Below are positions 11,708 through 23,657 of a stretch of DNA of 64,000 bases, piece by piece. The translations under genes were made by a program, and so were the position numbers. The notes beneath the pieces are model-generated. The model did no database searches. It was not told the origin of the DNA and worked only from the letters and a program-made list of their open reading frames with translations. Source of the stretch: Blepharisma japonicum (taxonomy: Eukaryota > Ciliophora > Heterotrichea > Heterotrichida > Blepharismidae). Position 1 is the stretch's first letter. Each line of letters opens with the position of its first letter. The DNA is taken from positions 186,001 through 250,000 of the forward strand of contig CATKHK010000018.1 of the NCBI GenBank assembly GCA_949751835.1, given 5' to 3'.

Positions 11708-14700
11708 ATGTTGGTGAGCTATTTTTTTCTCTTCACTACTGCACTTTCAATTATGATTCATAAGGAGCTTGGAACAATTTATTTAACGGAAGGAGAGCCT
11801 TATGAGTTATACTTATCAGATTATTTCAGTGGAAACAATCTATCTTTTGAGATCTCCGATTCCAACGCGACAACTGGCTCAGCGATTCTTGAAAATAAAT
11901 GCGAATTTGAAATGTTATCATTTCTTCCTTATCAAAATACAAGCTGAAATGAAACTTGAACCCATTCAAATCTCAAGCCTTTATTATCCTGAAAGCCGTC
12001 TTTATCAAATGAAGTCTTTATATGGTATAATCTTAAATATATAGCTTTTTATAGTTTTACTTCTGAGCAAGGAGGTATTGAAATGTTTTGGAATGGATTT
12101 ATTGACTCACAGTATCTAAATTCTTGCATACAAGATATTACAATTTATCAGAATTATTATAGAGATATTATCTACGCCTTAATATGAGTAAAGCAGCAGG
12201 AAAACACAAATTTATGAAGAAATGATTTTTATTATATAAATTTATCAAATTTATCAGCTTTAGAAAATCCTAAATGACTGAACTTTAGTGAAGCTACTTA
12301 TGCATCTAATATAGTCCTTACACATGGGACTATTGATGAGATATTTCCTATTTATTTTGAATTCTCATCATTACCTAGTGCAATTTATATTTACAAAATA
12401 ACAAATATTGAAGAGCCAATCCTTTATCAAGTAATATCAAAGTATTATGGAATTCCAATAAGCAAAATGTCAGTTGTTAGTATGGAAATGAGTTCATCTT
12501 ATTTATACGTTCTTGATACGAATTTTGGAGTCATTGAGTATAATTTATTTGGAATCTGGAATTTATATTTCAAGCAATCTGAAAGAAATTATTATGGCTA
12601 TCTTGGGACTCTCAATTCTATGTGAGAATTTTACAATGGAATGTCAGGAATTATTTCAAGCTCAGGGGTTTTAATTTTTGAAGCTTCGTTATACCAAAAA
12701 GAATTAGATTTTCTGGAAGGAAAAGGAATGGATTGGGAGAAAGGTTGTCTACAACTTAAGGAAGATTATTATTTCATACAGTCTAGTAATGGAGTTTTAT
12801 CAGTGGCTTTAAGCTGAATGCAGCCTCTTCAAATATTATATAATATTAATATAAGTGATCTCGTAGGAAAAAGTTTCAAAGCTACTGGGCAATGAGGATT
12901 TCTTATATATGATAAAATATTTTACTTGAGATTTGATATGGATGGCTTAAGAGTTTATAAAGTATATTTAGAAGAATGAAGTATGAAAATCTGGGGAAAT
13001 TCAACTTTCTATATCAAAATTGCTGCAAAGGATCAAAATAATAGCATAATTTCAAGTACTTTACATGTCAATTCAATCCCTCAAAATTCTCAAGAAATTT
13101 TTCAGATTGACATGTATTGACCAATTTCCATTTCTCCACTCGAATTGATAGCTGATGTTAAAGATGGAACCTATTTTTCTATAATTTTGAATGACTATTT
13201 TTCGGGTCCAAATCTTGAATACGCGGTTGCTAACCTTCCCGATTTAAAGAATGTGACTTTCGAAATCATTAGCATGAACAAATTGAAATTATACCAAAAT
13301 ATTTCTCTATCAAACAACATTACCAACTTCTTAATTTATGGATGATACCTCGTATCTTTTTATGATAGCCAAGTTATGATTGATTGAAATGGTATCAACA
13401 CAATTATAGATATTATTAATCCAATAAAATTTGCGCAGAATGAAGGATACGCCATATATTCTAATCCAAGTCAAAATTCATTTTTAATCAGTATTTATGA
13501 TTCTCTTGCCGATCATCTTCAGGAAATTCGATCTGAAATAGATTGTCTTTTCTTTTTATTTGATTCTCTCTATCTTATATGTGCAAATTCTAATCAAATT
13601 GGCATATATCTTGATAATTCTACCTATTATCATTTCGCTACTTTAATTGGTACGCAATTTGAAAATGCCTCTCAGTGAAATATAACAGACTTAACAATAT
13701 ATTCTTCATCTAACGGTGTACTTTACATTTACATAATAGATAATCAATTAGGTACAGTTGTTATAGACTTAAGCAGCATAATTAATAAAGCTCAGCCATA
13801 TGATTATTATGGAAAAGTGTCAGGCGCTAGAAGAGTTATAAGTACAAAAAAAGAAATTTGTTTAGTTTTTGAAAATTTCATTGAAATATATGAATATCCT
13901 TTGAATTATTGGAAAACGATTTTGACAAATATATATGAGCCTGTTGTTGGAGCATATGGAATGTTTAATATGATTTATTTAACTACTAGCAATACTCTAT
14001 ATATATTTGATAGCGATCAGCCATCGCATAATTCTTTATTTTATGAATTGTCTATTAGTAATACAAGTCTGCTATCATTTGGCTTATTTGGCCTAGGGGA
14101 CATGCGAATTGCTAATTTCAACCGAATAGAGCACTATGTCGAAATTTATACAAGCTCATGCCCTAATAGAGAAGATCATAAGGGATGCTCATTTAGTTTT
14201 GAGATTTGCATGCTTATTGATGGCTCTGAGTATTTGAGAGACTATTATCTGCAAACAAGTGTTTCTATAGTTGCATTTAATAATGAAAGTTTATTAACAG
14301 AAACTTTTCCTGTAAACTTGATAATTAATGGAGAATTACCTTGATATCGAGATGAAAAATGAGAAAATAATAAAAATATCCCATATAATGAGAGATATGA
14401 ACTAGATTTAAGTGAATTTTTTTTTGGACAAAATATTTTGATGACTTTGTCTGTTAATGGAAATTACTCTTTCAATGAAACAATTGAGAACTGGCCTGCA
14501 GTCATTCCTCAGCGAGCTGAATTGTTGGGGAGATGATCGTTGAATAGTAATCATGGTAGAGCAAACCACATCATTATTCCCAATACAGAGATCGCTGTAA
14601 TTTTGTATGGCTTTGAGTTATTTGTAATCGAAGCTTTTGGATTTTCAAATAAAGCTGTAGTTTTAAACTTAACTGAAATTTCAAATATAACCCAATTGAA

Positions 14701-15967
14701 ATGCAATTTTATGGATGTTTTTCCTTACACACAAAATAACCTAACCTTATTAATATCGTCATGCTCTTATATCGTTCAACAAGAAATTTTAAATACGACC
14801 ACAATCACTTATCTTTCAGAAATTGTTTATGCTATTATTCTATGAGAGTTTGATTATATAAATTTTGAAGTAACCCATTACGAACTCCTTAATGTATTTA
14901 GCGATGCTATTATTTTAAAAGTCGCCCCTCTTGATTCTCACAATTTTGAAATCTTGGCTTTTTATATAGACATCGAAAGTGAAAATTCTAAGAATGACAT
15001 TTACAGATTTAGAGGTAGATGAGAGAAGAATAGTATTTGTATTAATCAATTTGAAATCATAAATTATTTCTCTTTAGGTTTAAATGTATTCTATGCTCTT
15101 ATAGTTGATTTTAAAGTGAAAGACTCTGAAGCTGCTTATTGGTATATACTTGACAGCCAATATGGAATAAGAATCATAAAAACAAGTGAAAAATCCTCAA
15201 GCATCTTAGTCGGTGGACTTCCCATCGAATCCCAAAATTTTGGCTTATGCGGAGACACATTTTATATAATATCTGAAAAGTGAATGAAATCATTTAAATT
15301 AAAAGCTTACACTAGATTAGAAGAAGATTTGCATTATAGTTTACACGAGTCATCAGAATTCGACTATTTTTATATGTTAAATCCTGTTGTTTGCTCGAGC
15401 GATACTAGATACATTGCATGCCCTTTTTGAAATAATAAAGCAACATTACTTATTAGGATATGAGACACAAAAGCAAAGAATTCATCCAGTATTATATCAG
15501 AAATCTATGTCTCAAATGTATTAACCCTCATTTACCCAGTCAGCATGCAATTTATTGGTAATTCAATATTAACATTTTATAATGCCTATGGGAATGAATA
15601 TCAAAATTATAAAATTAACGAAAATTATTTGATCTTCCCTAAAATGAGCAAAGAAGAGTATGAAGATATGACTAATTTTTGGGGAACAAAATCATTTGAT
15701 TTATATATTATTGCAGAAAATCTCAATGGAGAGGTTACCTCAAGATATCTTTATTTTGATAGAGAGGATAGAGAGGATAGGGGGAAAAAAATTGATAATT
15801 ATTGATGGGTTTGAGTTTTGGTTTCAATAGCAATTGTTACATGTATCGCTGGAGGATTGCTTTATGTGAAGAAGCTGCTGAAAGCCCACAGACGAAGATC
15901 CTTAGAGCAAGTGCTTATGAGGGAAATGCATAGTACAGAGGAATTACAAACCACAAATTTAAATTAA
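11708..15967 (+). CDS. Giant type I surface protein, copy C
   Basis: Intron-less frame of 1419 codons with TGA as Trp, collinear with copy B over its whole length. It has the same signal peptide type, three modules opening with the FSG-like motif, a transmembrane helix starting WWVWVLVSIAIVTC and a basic tail. Differences from B are scattered, with small in-frame indels. For example, C lacks four residues after VGGLPIESQN and has a duplicated Asp-Arg-Glu near the membrane. The N-terminal two modules are closest to B, while the last third and the 3' flank are closest to the copy A fragment, a mosaic pattern suggesting recombination among copies. The role is inferred to be at the cell surface; no enzyme motif is seen. 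Confidence 0.88.
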
Positions 15968-16609
15968 TTGTTTTTCAAACCTTTAAATAAATATAGCCTA
16001 AGTATCATATAGAAAGGTTTTTTGACTAACTCAATAAATTGGATTCATCACTTCTTAATTATAAGCTAACTGCTGGTTATAGTGAATCTGCCAGCTTTAG
16101 AATCTAGATTGTCATCCATTAGCTGCAAATATCCATGCGAATAATTCAGAAGAATTAGACAAAGCCTCAAGGTATATAATTTAATATAAAGCATGTTTTA
16201 CCTCATTTTATTTTTATAATCTGTGCATGCTATATAATTAATAAAATGGTAGAATACTTTATCACCTCTATCAACAAGCAAAACCCATGCTTTTCTAAAA
16301 TCAATCCATCTCTCTTTAAATGAGAATTATTTATGCAAACAAAATATTGAGTATAAATAATGATTCACTTTACCTACTGTTTCGCAATATCTTTATATCT
16401 TATTTTAAAAATAAATTTATAATCAAATTAATCCTAAACATTTCGAAATTCAAGGATACAAATTTAACATATAAAAAATTTACTTCTAAAGAGAGCCATG
16501 AAAAAGATAAATGATTTTTATTAGAAGCTGTTCTAACTAAAGTCTAGTGAGAGATTAGCTAAAATAGTATAAATAAGAAAAGAAATTAATTATATACAAA
16601 AATTATATA

Positions 16610-16815
16610 CTTTCTAAGATATAATTGCGCTTCTCGCTCCAAAGAATAGAGAATTGTCCGTGGGTAGTTTTGGTAAAAATCCCTCTGTTAGCGCAGAAGT
16701 TGTGCAGTGTGATGCTAGCATGACAACTTCATGCTAAATCCATCAACTGCTGGAGAATGTGGAAATAGAGAGGATTTGAGAAATCATGGAGGGCCATGGA
16801 GATGGCACATGGAGT
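16610..16815. repeat. Short dispersed repeat, copy R3
   Basis: Nearly the same as the copy at 4480 and in the same relation to the neighbouring kelch-like gene. It keeps the GCTTCTCGCTCC start, GCGCAGAAGTTGTGCAG core and TCATGCTAAATCCATCAACT segment. Confidence 0.65.
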
Positions 16816-17105
16816 TTTTTGTGATTTGATGTTTGTTTGTTTTGAGGAGTTGTAAATATGGTTGATGCTGATATCTGGAGTTTTACTGCATATGAGCTTA
16901 TGTGGAAAGGTCAAGTGTGATTGGCTAATTTCTAAGGTTCGAATCGGTGATTCAATTCGCACTCGAAGAAAAATTGAAAAATTAGCAGAGATTTTGCATC
17001 TTAATTTTGGGCAGAAATAGAATTTTTTCTTTTGAAACGAGAAATGCTGGTTTGACCAGCGCTAAAATTATTTATTTATTATTAAATACAAAATTTATAA
17101 TTATT

Positions 17106-17936
17106 CTATGTATATTCTTTATCTCAACTAGATTCATATTCGTATGAAATATTTCCACTAGTTTTACAAACAGTCTTTTGTTCCAAATTAAACTTCATAA
17201 TTACAGAATCCATGTTAAAATACCAAGAATTCTTATAAAATACTATATTTGAATAAGTTCTAAAATATAAAGGTTTGCAAGGACCTATAATGCTCCATAT
17301 ATAAAGATTGTTTTTGTCGCTTTCCCATATTAACCCAGAAAAATCGATGAAATAAGCCACATTTCCAGATTTACACAGAACTTTTGTGCTATCTTGCTTT
17401 AGCTCAAGAGAGCATCAAGAAAAAGAATTAGTCCATGAGTCAAACACAAAAGCATATGGATAATCAAACAAAGCAGCCACAATAAAGCCATTTAAAGATA
17501 TACAAGTACAAAAATCTCCGCTTTTTGAAGGTTTTGCTAGCTTTCTTCATTCGCTTTTAATCAGATTATATCTATAGAGATCATCCTTCCCAAACATATA
17601 AATAAAATTATCGTGATATGTTGCACAAAGCCCGATAGTTGATAATTCAGAAGGAAGATTTTGAACTTTTAGATCTTTATCTATTATAAAAGCTGTCAAT
17701 TTTAGGCCTCTTGGACTACCTATACAGCAAAATGACTTGTTCTCGGGCAAAGGGCAAATAGAAGTGAATCAGCCATTGTAATCAGATGGAGCAGAAATTT
17801 GATGAGAAGCTTTTTCCATAGTTTCTAGATTAATTTCTTCAAGAATACCTGGATCTTCAACAGAAATCCAACGAAATTTCGATATTTCTATATATGAATT
17901 TTCGTTGTCCAGCATCAGATTATCCAAAATTATCAT
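17106..17936 (-). CDS. Kelch-like beta-propeller protein, open copy
   Basis: 276 codons with TGA as Trp, from ATG 17936 to TAG 17106; the frame is closed by TAA just upstream of the ATG. It is rich in beta-strand-like repeats of the kelch kind (FIYMFGKDDLYRYNLIKSEW, a short repeat with the typical Tyr-Asn...Trp spacing). Unlike the plus-strand kelch genes from 20431 on, it has no N-terminal Cys/His cluster. No signal peptide or membrane segment is seen. It is likely an intracellular protein-protein interaction propeller, and 276 residues is short for a six-blade propeller. It lies tail to tail with surface gene C, about 1.1 kb apart. Confidence 0.65.
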
Positions 17937-18059
17937 TATTAGGCAATAAAATATGGAAAATTATGGAAATATAAAGGAATAAAATTTTTGATTATAGAAT
18001 TACTAAGAAAATTAGATAAAAAAATTTTATGAATTATAGAAAGTAAAGTTTTTGGAGAA

Positions 18060-18529
18060 TTATTTCACCTTATCTAAAGAACTAGTCGAATGATGGTTCA
18101 TGGCTAAGCAGCCTTCCAGAAAATGTCAATTGCTGCTTCTAAATTGGTGCAGCAATTATTAAACCCTTTTATTAGTTATTCAAAGCCTTCAAATGTTTTA
18201 ATATAATCATGCAAACATCTAATTCAAAATTTTAATTCCTTTGCATAATGAGATTCATAAGTAAAAAATACAGTTTTTATTGCCATTATAATTATATTGA
18301 AAATTAAATAGCTAATAATCTACTATAAAGTATTAATGCCACTAGTATTGCTGTTAAAGACAAAAAGCAGCTTCAAGCCTACTGTGTTGCCAGAGTAATA
18401 AGACTGCATGCATCTATATAAAAGGCATGTATTATTGGCTTTTGCTTATTAAATTGCCGATAGGAAGATCAAAAGCTTTGAAATATGAAAAAAATTTTAT
18501 AGCTCCAATAAGAAAAGAAATTAACTTAT
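18060..18529. other. AT-rich stretch without a recognised gene
   Basis: The A/C segmental duplication ends near 18060, where the sequence parts from the equivalent place at about 5860. No gene or structured element recognised in the following 470 bp. Confidence 0.5.
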
Positions 18530-18665
18530 ACTAAAATTATGATTTATTCTATAAGATATTCCTTATTCCAACAGATTCAATATTGATATGAAATATTTCG
18601 ACTAGCTTTACTAACAGTCTGTTTATCCAATTAAATTTCATAATCACAAGTCAATGTTGAAATAG
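18530..18665 (-). pseudogene. 3' stub of a third minus-strand kelch-like copy
   Basis: About 135 bp matching the 3' ends of the genes at 4914 and 17106, including the stretch ATATGAAATATTTC, CTAG followed by TTTAC and the AATTAAA block. It stops where the sequence becomes unrelated at about 18665. Only the last 40 or so codons are represented. Confidence 0.6.
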
Positions 18666-19009
18666 CAAATTTGATCTGATTTGAACTTTCTGAATTAAAA
18701 CGAATTTTAACTTCAGTGTTTCTGTGTTTATAAGGCTAATAGATTTAATGTCTAAGTTTGCGATTATCAAGTTGATGCTTTGCAAATATGAGATTGAACA
18801 ACCATGGGAATTAATATTTAAAAATTGTTTTTACTTTATTTCGATTTTTCAAATCTCATATCGGGATTTACCATTTACGTTGCAAGTTGAAAGCCATTTT
18901 CAGTATGGAGAAAACGAAAGTGATAGAATTTGTGCATTATCACTAATAAAAGGAAAAATTGGATGAAAATGAAGGCTGAATCATTTAAAATTAGAAAAAA
19001 GTAAGGATG

Positions 19010-19204
19010 ATGTGAAAAATTTACTCCATGCAGATTGGGGCTTTGCAAATCAGAACTGAAAAAGAGTGATCCTGATAAGTCTGCATCAGGAATCTTAATG
19101 CTTCCCATACCCTTGTTTATAAACTGGTATCCAGAGTGGTTCATAAGAGTTATAGCATTGGAAGAGGCTATATTGATTTGGTCTGATTGCATCGACATCA
19201 TCAC
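19010..19204 (-). pseudogene. Pentapeptide-repeat protein remnant
   Basis: The minus-strand frame contains IKIPDADLSGSLFFSSDLQS followed by PNLHGVNF, the A(D/N)Lxx pattern of pentapeptide repeats. Before it lies NHSGYQFINKGMGS. In ciliates such repeats usually sit in long proteins with WD40 or similar repeats. Here only about 45 residues are recognisable, and downstream the frame becomes hydrophobic and unrelated. I take it as a fragment, not a gene. Confidence 0.5.
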
Positions 19205-19397
19205 AACTTCATAAAAAATTCTTTTTATTTTCCTTCAAATGCTCTTTAAGTATTAAGCATAAAATCGTTTTAATCTTTTAAGGATAAAGCATTCATATAA
19301 GAATTTTCTATAGAACTTATAGATACTCATCTTGGGATATCTTAGAAATTGTTGAATGTGAGAAAGAGATAGCACCTTTTTATTTTGTTAAGGAGAA

Positions 19398-20220
19398 ATG
19401 ACGACAAGAGGGAGAAAACGTGAAATATCTGCCTTGATCAGACAAGGATTGTAAAGTAACGACGAAGCTCTTGAAGACATGGTTTCAGATGAGGAGAGAT
19501 TGTTTTATGATGAGGAGTTTAGAGAGGAAGTAGATTAACTTCCTGATGATTATATATTTGAATAGGAAAGTGATCTTGGAGTCTAAAATGAGGGCGATGA
19601 GCAAGAACTTATGGAGATGGTGCTGAGATGAGGCTCAGGGATGAATGGAATCGTGCTAGGCAAAAGAGGAATTGATCCAGGTGGTGAAAAAATGCAGGGA
19701 ACTCCCGGAGCAACTCATTCTTTGTCTAGGGAAAGCTCTGCCAAATGCTCAAAAAGTAGTTAAAAGAGCCAGCAAAGCCAAAGAAGCCAGAGGAAAAGTT
19801 GGGGCAAAATACGAGGCAAATCCGAGGCAAAAGTCGAGGGAAAATTCAAGGCAAAATTCGAGGCAAAAGTTGAGGCAAAAGCTGTTGCAAAAGTTGAGGT
19901 AAAAGCTGTTGCAAAAGCTGAGGAAAAAGTAGAGGCAAAAACAGAGGCAAAAGATGGAGAGAAATTTGAGGCAAAAGTTGAGTAAAAGTTGAGGCAATAG
20001 TTGAGACAAAAACTGAGAAAAGTGAAGCCAAAATTTGAGTCAAAAGTTCAGGCAATGTTCAGAAAAAAGTTCAGGCAAAAGTTCAGGCAAAAATTCAGGC
20101 AAAAGTTCAGTCAAAAGTTCAGGCAAAAGTTCAGGCAAAAGTTCAAGTAAAAAAGGTCAAGCAAAAGTTCAGGCAATAGCTCAGGAAAAGCTCATAAGAG
20201 CTGCATTAGGGAAGGCCTAA
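19398..20220 (+). pseudogene. Acidic-head, Lys-rich repeat locus with in-frame TAA/TAG
   Basis: From ATG 19398 one frame reads an acidic segment (DEALEDMVSDEERLFYDEEF) and then a Lys/Ala/Glu repeat tail (EAKVEAKTEAK type). The frame contains several TAA/TAG codons, the first at 19452-19454. The tail is a 12-bp tandem array (units GGCAAAAGTTGA and GGCAAAAGTTCA, about 19795-20190) which changes frame along its length. The layout resembles the minus-strand ORF at 2009-2551. The simplest view is a decayed low-complexity gene. A less likely alternative is a sequence from a lineage that reads UAA/UAG as Gln, as most of the stops lie where Gln would fit. Confidence 0.4.
19795..20190 (+). repeat. 12-bp tandem repeat (GGCAAAAGTTSA)
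   Basis: Head-to-tail 12-bp units with mutations. The first half mostly ends in TTGA (19800-20000) and the second half in TTCA (20040-20190). In one frame a unit reads Ala-Lys-Val-Glu or Ala-Lys-Val-Gln. Confidence 0.75.
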
Positions 20221-20430
20221 CAAATTAAGATGATGATAATGAGAAAGATATAGCTTTATACGCTAAAATGATAGGTATTAAGGTTTTGATCTGTGAAAAG
20301 TTATATGTTAAATACCAAATCATTTTTCATGTAGTAGCCACATAGTGCATATTGGCAATTTTATATACAGATTATTGATAATTTGATAAAGCATATAATG
20401 CTGACTAGTATTTTACTCTATTTAATAATA

Positions 20431-21801
20431 ATGAAATCATTTAAGTGCTTTATAGATAATTGCCCAAACGATCCAGAGCATATCTGCAAATGCATCCCAG
20501 AGCACACTATTTTTTGCAGTAGTCATGCAAGAAATCATATGATAAAGAAGTTTGATAAGCCTCATGAGTGAATAGATCTTTATTTCGAGCCGGATCCAGA
20601 ATCTAGATTATTAGTAATTAAGAAGATAAATGAATTAAAGAAGGAAATTCGTTTACGCCTTGATATGCTTGTCTCACAATATAGAGAGCTCTTAGCAGCA
20701 ATTGAGTCATCTTTGGGTATAGCTATTGAAAAATATTATAAAATAGATGCAGAGTGTAATGACATTATTTGTTTTGCAGCCCAAGAGAGAATTTTAAACA
20801 TGCCTACAGAAAATAAAATTGAAGAGCCACTTAAGCTTGATCCTGAAAAGTGTAATAAAATAATAAAATACTGAGCAATTCCTGAAATAGAGTCCGAAAT
20901 AGATCAAATTAAAGGTTGAATTGTAAAACTTTATGAAAATTTAGAAGTAAACCCATTCAAGGAAAGTGATGAATCTACAGTTAATTCTGAAGAAATCCTT
21001 TTTATAAGAAATAATTCCACAGAATTTAATACTTTGAATCTATTATCAATGCAAGCATCAAAAAAAATTCTAGATTTTTCAAATAACAATAAAAATATGC
21101 CCCAAGCTCATTCACGCCCAGGTGCATCTGGAAAAAGTTCTGGAATGAGTAGTATTTTAATACCTCATGATCTTTCAATATTTTTTAATGGGATAATCAT
21201 TAAGAATAATGGAAAGTATAATGCTTTTGAGGCTTGAACTTTTATATTAGATAAAGATAAAAATATGAAAATTCTAGAACCTGGCACACAATCAAATAGC
21301 CCTGCAATTACTTATTACAAAAACAATGCTTATGTGCTCGGTGGAAAAAATAATTGTGTAGCAGAAAAATATGACTTCAAAATGAATACATGAAAAAGCT
21401 TGGCTCCCCTTCCCCAGAATTGTTTTTGTGCTTCTCATTCTGCATTATTTGATGACACGATATTAATAACTGCCAAATGCCTAAATCAACTTATGAGCTA
21501 TAATGTCAAGCAAAATTCTTATACAATAATCCAAAATTTGAATTTGAACAGCTCATTAAACAAATCAATACTATCATACGATAAAAGAGTATATGTTCTT
21601 GAATTTGGTGGAAGCATTTATCAAAGCGAGATAAATGGCATTTCCAAATGGGAGCTTGTTGGAAATAATCAGTTTTCGAATTATATAATTCTATCGTACA
21701 GTGTTGCATTTAAAGGAAATATTTATTTTATATGTGGCAACAATCAATTATTAGAGTTTGATCTGAAAACGAACATACTAAAGTGCGTTAATTTTAATTA
21801 G
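20431..21801 (+). CDS. Zinc-finger/kelch protein 1 of the array
   Basis: 456 codons, no intron, TGA as Trp, TAG stop. The start at ATG 20431 (MKSFKCFIDNCPNDPEHICK) is chosen because all four paralogs begin there. Residues 6-36 form a Cys/His cluster (C6, C11, C19, C21, C29, H32, H36) like a B-box zinc finger. Residues 70-170 are helical and probably coiled coil. From about residue 230 kelch motifs appear (YVLGG...EKYDFKMNTWKSLAPLP, then further blades). This TRIM-like order, zinc finger, coiled coil, kelch propeller, suggests a scaffold or ubiquitin-ligase adaptor, but no RING is seen. Upstream sequence (AATGCTGACTAGTATTTTA) is shared with copy 2. Confidence 0.8.
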
Positions 21802-22159
21802 AATAATTTTAACGATATTAGAATTAAAAAATTATATTTTGGGTTATATAATAAATTCAACGTAGGTTTTAATAACGATTCGTTTAGTCAGACCAACTCA
21901 GTGCGTAGGTAAGACCAGCACAGAAATTCCTACTGTAGTGGCCTTCGCTTGCAGCGCAACTCCAAAGAATGCCAAATATTTTTTCGTAACTCTACAAAGT
22001 AGCCACACCATGCATATTGACTATTTTATGTGCAGGATGTTGATAATTTGATAAAGCATCTAGTTGATTGGCATGTTTATTTAATACACCCTAGCACTAA
22101 TTTATTTTAATTTAAGATAGACTATAATGCTGACTAGTATTTTATTCTATTTAATAATA
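21802..22159. other. Spacer between kelch genes 1 and 2
   Basis: No gene. The last 120 bp copy the leader of gene 1 but carry about 60 extra bases between AAAGCAT and ATAATGCTGACTAG. A stretch at about 21890-21990 is richer in G+C than its surroundings. Confidence 0.5.
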
Positions 22160-23551
22160 ATGAAATCATTTAAGTGCTTTATAGATAATTGCCCAAACGA
22201 TCCAGAGCATATCTGCAAATGCACCCCAAAGCATACTATTTTTTGCAGTAGTCACGCAAGAAATCATATGACAAAGAAGTTTGATAAGCCTCATGAGTGA
22301 ATTGATCTTTATTTCGAACCGGATCCAGAATCTAGATTATTAGTAATTAAGAAGATAAATGAATTAAAGAAGGAAATTCGATCACATCTTGATATGCTGG
22401 TCTCACAATATAGAGAACTCTTAGCAACAATTGAGTCTTCTTTTGGTATAGCTATCGACAAATATTATAAAATAGATGCTGAGTGTAATGACATTATTTT
22501 TTTTGCATCTCAAGAAAGAATTTTAAACATGCCTACAGAAAATAAAATTGAAGAACCACTTAAACTCGATCCTGAAGAGTGTAATAGAATAGTAAAATGC
22601 TGAGCAATTCCTGAAATAGAGTCTGATATAGATCAAATTAAAACATGCATTGCAAAAGTTTATGAAAACTTAGAGGTAAATCCATTCAAAGAAATTGATA
22701 AATCTACAATTAATTCCGAAGAAATCCATTTTATAAGAAATAATTCCACAGAATTTAATACTTTGAATTTATTATCGATGCAAACATCAAAAAAAACTCT
22801 AGAATTTACAAAAAACAATAAAAATATGCCTCAAACTAATTTATTCTCTGGAGTGATGGGATTTAATAGAGCTCAATTAAATTTTGGAATTGGTAGTGTT
22901 TTAATACCTCATGATCTTTCGGTTTTTTTCAATGGGATAATCAATAATTATGATATAAACCAGGGTTATAATTTTTATGAGGCTAGAACTTTTATTTTAG
23001 ATAAAGATAAAAATATGCAAATTCTCAGTACTGGCACCCAATCAATAAGCCCTGCAATGACCTATTACAAAAATCATGCTTATGCACTAGGTGGAACACA
23101 AACTTGTGTAGCGGAGAAGTATGACTTTAAAACGAATAAATGAATAAGCTTGGCCCCTCTTCCTCAGGGTTGCTTTTGCTCTTCTCATTCTGCATTATTT
23201 GAAGACATGATATTGATAACTGCCAAATGCCTAAACCACATTATGAGTTATAATGTCAAGGAAAATTCTTATACAATAATTAAAAATTTGAATTTGAAAA
23301 GTTCTTTAATCAAATCAATATTATCATACGATAAAAGAGTATATGTTCTTGAATTTGGCGGATGCATTTATCAAAGTGAGATAAAAGGCATTTCCAAATG
23401 GGAGCTTGTTGGAACTAATCAGTTAACGAATTATATGGTTCAATCTTACAGTGTTGCATTTAAGGAAAGCATTTATTTTATATGTACCAACAATCAATTA
23501 GTAGAGTTCAATCTGAAAACGAACATATTAAAGTCCGTTAATTTCAATTAG
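22160..23551 (+). CDS. Zinc-finger/kelch protein 2 of the array
   Basis: 463 codons, no intron, TAG stop; very similar to gene 1 along its length. It has the same Cys/His cluster, helical middle and kelch blades (YALGGTQTCVAEKYDFKTNK, W, SLAPLPQGCF). It is seven residues longer than gene 1 because of an insertion in the linker after residue 220. Only 106 bp separate it from gene 3. Confidence 0.8.
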
Positions 23552-23657
23552 AATAATTTAATCATTATGGAATTAAAAAATTATACTTTTGGGTTATATA
23601 ATAAATTCAGCCTAGGCTTTAATAAAACCTTTTACCCTATTTAATAAAGCTTTAATT

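Noticed and set aside
18060-18130. A kelch-like SSLPENVNCCF reading on the plus strand
   Set aside because: Too short and without flanking homology.
21890-21990. G+C-richer stretch between kelch genes 1 and 2 considered as a tRNA
   Set aside because: No T-arm motif or cloverleaf pairing could be drawn.
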